Of a stretch of DNA of 64,000 bases, positions 60,819 to 64,000 are shown one piece after another. The position numbers were made by a program, and so were the translations under genes. The DNA is from Devosia sp. A16 (GTDB lineage: Bacteria; Pseudomonadota; Alphaproteobacteria; Rhizobiales; Devosiaceae). The DNA lies in assembly GCF_001402915.1 (NCBI RefSeq), contig NZ_CP012945.1, forward strand, positions 866,001 through 930,000, in the 5' to 3' direction. How positions within the stretch are numbered: the stretch's first letter is position 1; the number at the start of each line of letters is the position of its first letter. The notes beneath the pieces are model-generated. The model was not told where the DNA came from. It ran no database searches and saw nothing but the letters and a program-made list of their open reading frames with translations.

Positions 60819-62363
60819 ATGCAGAGCTCGCCGCATATGGCCGAGGGTCCCATCGTCTCGTTCCGGGGAGTGTCGAAAACCTACCCGAACGGCACCGTGG
60901 CCCTGACGGAGGCTTCCTTTGACATTCGAAGGGGCGCCATCCATGCCATTTGCGGCGAGAACGGCGCCGGCAAATCGACGCTCATGAAGATCCTGTTCGG
61001 GCTCGAAAGCCCGAGCGCCGGAGAGGTCCTGATCGATGGCGCCGCGGTCGATACCGTGACGCCGGACTTTGCCGGCCGGCACGGCATCGGCATGGTGCAT
61101 CAGCACTTCTCGCTGGTGCCCATCCTCACCGTCACCGAGAACATCATCCTCGGCCACGAGCCGCGCGCCTCGATCTTCATCGATCGCAGCAAGGCGCGCC
61201 GCCAGGTGGTGGAGCTCAGCCGGCGCTTCGACCTCGCGGTGGATCCCGATGCGCGCACCGACACACTCTCGGTCGCGGCGCAGCAGAAGGTCGAGATCCT
61301 GAAGGCGCTGGCCCGCGATACCCGCCTCTTGATCCTCGACGAGCCGACCGCCGTGCTGTCGCCCCCCGAAATCGAGGAGCTGTTCAACCGCCTGCGCGAC
61401 CTCCGCGCCGCGGGGATGACCATCCTCTTCATCTCGCACAAGCTGCACGAAGTGCGGGCGCTGGCCGAAACCGTCACCGTGCTGCGCGCCGGCAAGGTGG
61501 TGGGCACCACGCCGCTTGCCGAGATCGCCGATGCCGAGATCACCCGCATGGTGATGGGCCGCGATGTCGACGTACCGCGGCGCCAGCGCCAGGTGATCGA
61601 CGCGCCGGTGGTGCTCGAACTCGCCCATGTCTCGACCCGCTCACGCGACCCGGCCGACCGCATCGAGGACATCTCGCTTTCGATCCGCGCCGACGAGATC
61701 GTCGGCATTGCCGGCGTCGATGGCAGCGGCCAGCGCGGCCTCGTCGGGGTGCTGAGCGGGTTGATGCATCCGGCCTCCGGCAGCATCCGGCTCTCCGGCG
61801 CCGACATGTCGCGGGCCGCCGCGCCCGACTGGCGCCAGGCCGGCCTCGCCTACCTCCCCGCCGATCGCTACGCCCGCGGCGGCACCGCCTCGCTCAGCCT
61901 CGCCGACAACGCCGTTGCCGGCACCGATGGCGACAAGGCGCTGCAATGGGGCCCGTTCCTCCGCCGCGGCGCCATCCGCAGACGGGTGCAGCAGATGATC
62001 GCCGATTACGCGGTGCGGGCCGGCGGCACCGGTGAGCGGCTGGATTCGCTGTCGGGCGGCAATGCCCAGAAGCTGATCGCGGCACGCGAGCTTGCGGGCG
62101 CGCCGAAACTGCTGATCGCCGACCAGCCGACCCGCGGCGTCGATGTCGCCGCCGCCGCCCTGCTGCATGGCCGCATCGACCTCGCCGCCCGCAACGGCGC
62201 CGCCGTGCTGCTGATCACCGCCGATCTCGATGAGTTGCTGCGGCTCGCCGATCGGGTGCTGGTGCTGTTCAACGGCCGGATCGTGGCCGACCTCGCCAAC
62301 CATGCCGGCCTGACGCCCGCGGCGCTCGGCCCCTACATGCTCGGGCTGGAGACGGCCGCATGA
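60819..62363 (+). CDS. BMP/nucleoside-type ABC transporter ATP-binding protein (double NBD)
   Basis: A 514-residue two-domain ATPase. The first half has ICGENGAGKST, LSVAAQQK and LLILDEPTAVL. The second has the non-canonical Walker A GVDGSGQRG, LSGGNAQK and LLIADQPTRGVD. The start may be ATG 60819 or ATG 60837 (MAEGP), neither with a strong ribosome site. It follows the binding protein by 6 bp and overlaps the permease gene by 4 nt. Confidence 0.93.
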   Translation: MQSSPHMAEGPIVSFRGVSKTYPNGTVALTEASFDIRRGAIHAICGENGAGKSTLMKILFGLESPSAGEVLIDGAAVDTVTPDFAGRHGIGMVHQHFSLVPILTVTENIILGHEPRASIFIDRSKARRQVVELSRRFDLAVDPDARTDTLSVAAQQKVEILKALARDTRLLILDEPTAVLSPPEIEELFNRLRDLRAAGMTILFISHKLHEVRALAETVTVLRAGKVVGTTPLAEIADAEITRMVMGRDVDVPRRQRQVIDAPVVLELAHVSTRSRDPADRIEDISLSIRADEIVGIAGVDGSGQRGLVGVLSGLMHPASGSIRLSGADMSRAAAPDWRQAGLAYLPADRYARGGTASLSLADNAVAGTDGDKALQWGPFLRRGAIRRRVQQMIADYAVRAGGTGERLDSLSGGNAQKLIAARELAGAPKLLIADQPTRGVDVAAAALLHGRIDLAARNGAAVLLITADLDELLRLADRVLVLFNGRIVADLANHAGLTPAALGPYMLGLETAA

Positions 62364-63427
62364 CCCGCGCCATCCTTGCCGGCCTCACCGAATTCGCCCT
62401 CACCGCACTGGTCATCGTGCTGGTGATCCTCGCCGTGCTGGTGCCGCTGGCGCTGTCGCAGCCCGACCCGCTCGAAGTACTGCGGCTCTTCGTCCTAGGC
62501 CCGTTCGGCACCATCCGCCACATGGGCAACATCCTCGAGGCGGCGACGCCCACCATGATGACCGGGCTTGCCGCGACCGTCATTTTCCGCGCCGGCATGT
62601 TCAACCTGGGCGTCGAAGGCAGCTTCTTTCTCGGCGGCCTCGCCGCCGCGGCCACTGCCGTGCTGCTGCCGCTCACCGGCTTCGTCGCAACGCCAGCCGC
62701 CATTCTGATCGGTGCCCTGGTCGGTTCGCTCGCCTGTATCGTGCCGGGCTACCTGCGCGTGCGCTTCGGCGCCTCCGAAATGGTCAACTCGCTGGTGCTG
62801 AACTTCGCCTTCCTGTTCGCCGGGGTGTATTTCCTCAACTACGTGCTGCGCGACCCCAATGCCGGGGCGCTGATGTCCTACAAGCTGCCTGCCGATTTCA
62901 CCCTCGATCGGCTGCTGCAGGGCACCCGCCTCCATAGCGGGGTGGTCATCGCCTTCCTCGCCTGCCTTGTCGGCGGCATCTGGCTCTATGGCACCCGCTC
63001 CGGCCTCAATATCCGCATCGTCGGCTCGAGCCCCGGCTTTGCCAGCCATCTCGGCCTCCCGTCGTCGAAGCTGTTGATGCAGGCGCAGATCGCCGGTGGG
63101 CTGATCGCCGGCATGGCCGGGGCCATCGAAGTGCTCGGGCTCTATAGCCGCTTCTCCTGGACGGCCCTCCCCGGCCATGGCTGGACCGGCATCACCGTCG
63201 CCATCCTGGCGCGCGAAAACCCGTTCCTCGTCATCCCGGCCGCGCTGTTCCTCGCTTATCTGCAGGTCGGCGGCGACATGCTGGCGCGCAATCTCGACGT
63301 GCCCAGCGAAATCGTCGGACTGGTGACGGCCGCCATCATGCTGGCCGTGACCGCTGCCGCAATCTTCCGCCACCCCGCCTTCCTTCGCCTGATCCGCGAC
63401 ATCAAGGGCCAGGAGCAAGGCGCATGA
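62360..63427 (+). CDS. BMP/nucleoside-type ABC transporter permease (YufP-like)
   Basis: A 355-residue BPD_transp_2 permease with about ten hydrophobic segments. Typical motifs are GMFNLGVEGSFFLGG and SEMVNSLVLNFAFL. The ATG at 62360 overlaps the ATPase stop (ATGA) and its own end overlaps the next permease by 4 nt, so the operon is translationally coupled throughout. Confidence 0.93.
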   Translation: MTRAILAGLTEFALTALVIVLVILAVLVPLALSQPDPLEVLRLFVLGPFGTIRHMGNILEAATPTMMTGLAATVIFRAGMFNLGVEGSFFLGGLAAAATAVLLPLTGFVATPAAILIGALVGSLACIVPGYLRVRFGASEMVNSLVLNFAFLFAGVYFLNYVLRDPNAGALMSYKLPADFTLDRLLQGTRLHSGVVIAFLACLVGGIWLYGTRSGLNIRIVGSSPGFASHLGLPSSKLLMQAQIAGGLIAGMAGAIEVLGLYSRFSWTALPGHGWTGITVAILARENPFLVIPAALFLAYLQVGGDMLARNLDVPSEIVGLVTAAIMLAVTAAAIFRHPAFLRLIRDIKGQEQGA

Positions 63428-64000
63428 TCGAGTTCTTCAGCGCCTTCGCCGACCCCGCCGTGTTCGCCACCGTGCTCAGGGTGATGACCCCGCTGCTGCT
63501 CGCGGCGCTCGGCGTCCTCATCTCCGATCGGGCCGGCGTGCTCAATATCGGCATGGAAGGCATCATGCTGTCGGGCGCGCTGATTGGCGTCCTGGTCAGC
63601 GCCGCCACCGCCAACCCGTTTCTCGGGCTCCTGGCTGCCCTCGTGGGCGGCGGACTGCTGGGCGCGTTGATGGCGTTCTTCATCAACGGACTGGGCACCC
63701 AGTTCATCATTACGGGCATCGCGTTGAACATGGCGGCACTTGCCGCGACGACGCTGGGCCTGTTCCTTGCCACCGGCGACAAGGGGATGTCGGGCGCGCT
63801 CAAAAGCGGCGTGCTGCCCAATATCGACATCCCCTTGCTCGGCGGCGTGCCGGTTCTCGGCCCGCTGCTCTCCGGGCACCACATGCTGACCTACATCGCC
63901 ATCCTCGCCGTGCCGGCCGTCGCCGTCATGCTGGCGCGCACCCCATTCGGCCTCCACATCCGCGCCGTCGGCTCCGATCCTAAGGCAGCAGCCGCCGCCG
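63424..64000 (+). CDS. BMP/nucleoside-type ABC transporter permease (YufQ-like), cut by window edge
   Basis: The first 192 residues of the second permease are visible, beginning MIEFFSAFADPAVF. The family motif SDRAGVLNIGMEGIML near residue 35 and GTQFIITGIALNMAA near residue 90 are present. The frame is still open at the right edge; the full protein should be about 300 residues. Confidence 0.92.
   Translation, partial: MIEFFSAFADPAVFATVLRVMTPLLLAALGVLISDRAGVLNIGMEGIMLSGALIGVLVSAATANPFLGLLAALVGGGLLGALMAFFINGLGTQFIITGIALNMAALAATTLGLFLATGDKGMSGALKSGVLPNIDIPLLGGVPVLGPLLSGHHMLTYIAILAVPAVAVMLARTPFGLHIRAVGSDPKAAAAA

Overview
The window is GC-rich DNA with tightly packed genes, dominated by solute uptake systems. 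It has the look of an alphaproteobacterium of the order Hyphomicrobiales. A Devosia-like chromosome is my best guess, based on the many peptide-type and BMP-type ABC operons, the BiuH-like biuret hydrolase close to the Rhizobium enzyme as I remember it, and the palindromic GC-rich intergenic repeats. The genus is inference. No rRNA, tRNA, CRISPR array, phage or IS transposase was seen.

Layout. (1) 1-9.0 kb, minus strand: a peptide/oligosaccharide-type ABC operon (binding protein, GHL6-like glycoside hydrolase, two permeases, ATPase cut by the window edge), preceded by a DapA-superfamily aldolase/dehydratase and a GntR regulator. (2) 9.2-10.5 kb: a divergent prolyl-aminopeptidase-like hydrolase. 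(3) 10.6-31.5 kb, a minus-strand array. A ROK regulator heads one ABC operon with a sugar isomerase-like protein and a PIG-L deacetylase. A second ABC operon carries two tandem DUF6282-like amidohydrolases, an allantoinase-like enzyme and a GAF-histidine-kinase/LuxR-response-regulator pair. (4) 31.5-34.6 kb, plus strand: an M24-fold protein lacking metal ligands, another TIM-barrel isomerase and a DUF3883 protein with atypical composition. (5) 34.6-45.4 kb, an apparent uronic-acid island: uronate dehydrogenase-like protein, ABC transporter, 5-dehydro-4-deoxyglucarate dehydratase, mannonate dehydratase, GntR regulator and SMP-30 lactonase. (6) 45.7-57.6 kb, an urea/amide-nitrogen island: allophanate hydrolase (AtzF), a BMP-type transporter operon with biuret hydrolase (BiuH), a second isochorismatase-fold hydrolase, an HpxZ/AtzH-type protein and a GntR regulator. 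A divergent three-gene cluster resembles the catalytic part of the NdmC/NdmD/NdmE N-demethylase: a free Rieske protein, a Rieske-less oxygenase subunit and a GST-like protein. (7) 57.6-58.1 kb: a DUF559 endonuclease-like gene enclosed by 70-bp inverted repeats. (8) 58.1-64 kb: acylphosphatase-like protein, LacI regulator and a second BMP-type transporter, cut by the right edge.

How it works together: the region appears to be a catabolic-uptake cluster in which each transporter is paired with its own regulator and a few degradative enzymes. Two uptake themes can be named with some confidence, uronates/aldarates and biuret/allophanate-type nitrogen compounds. The most unusual elements are the split Rieske oxygenase with its GST partner and the DUF559 gene inside the inverted repeat. 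The inverted repeat shares core sequence with several non-coding palindromes scattered through the window.
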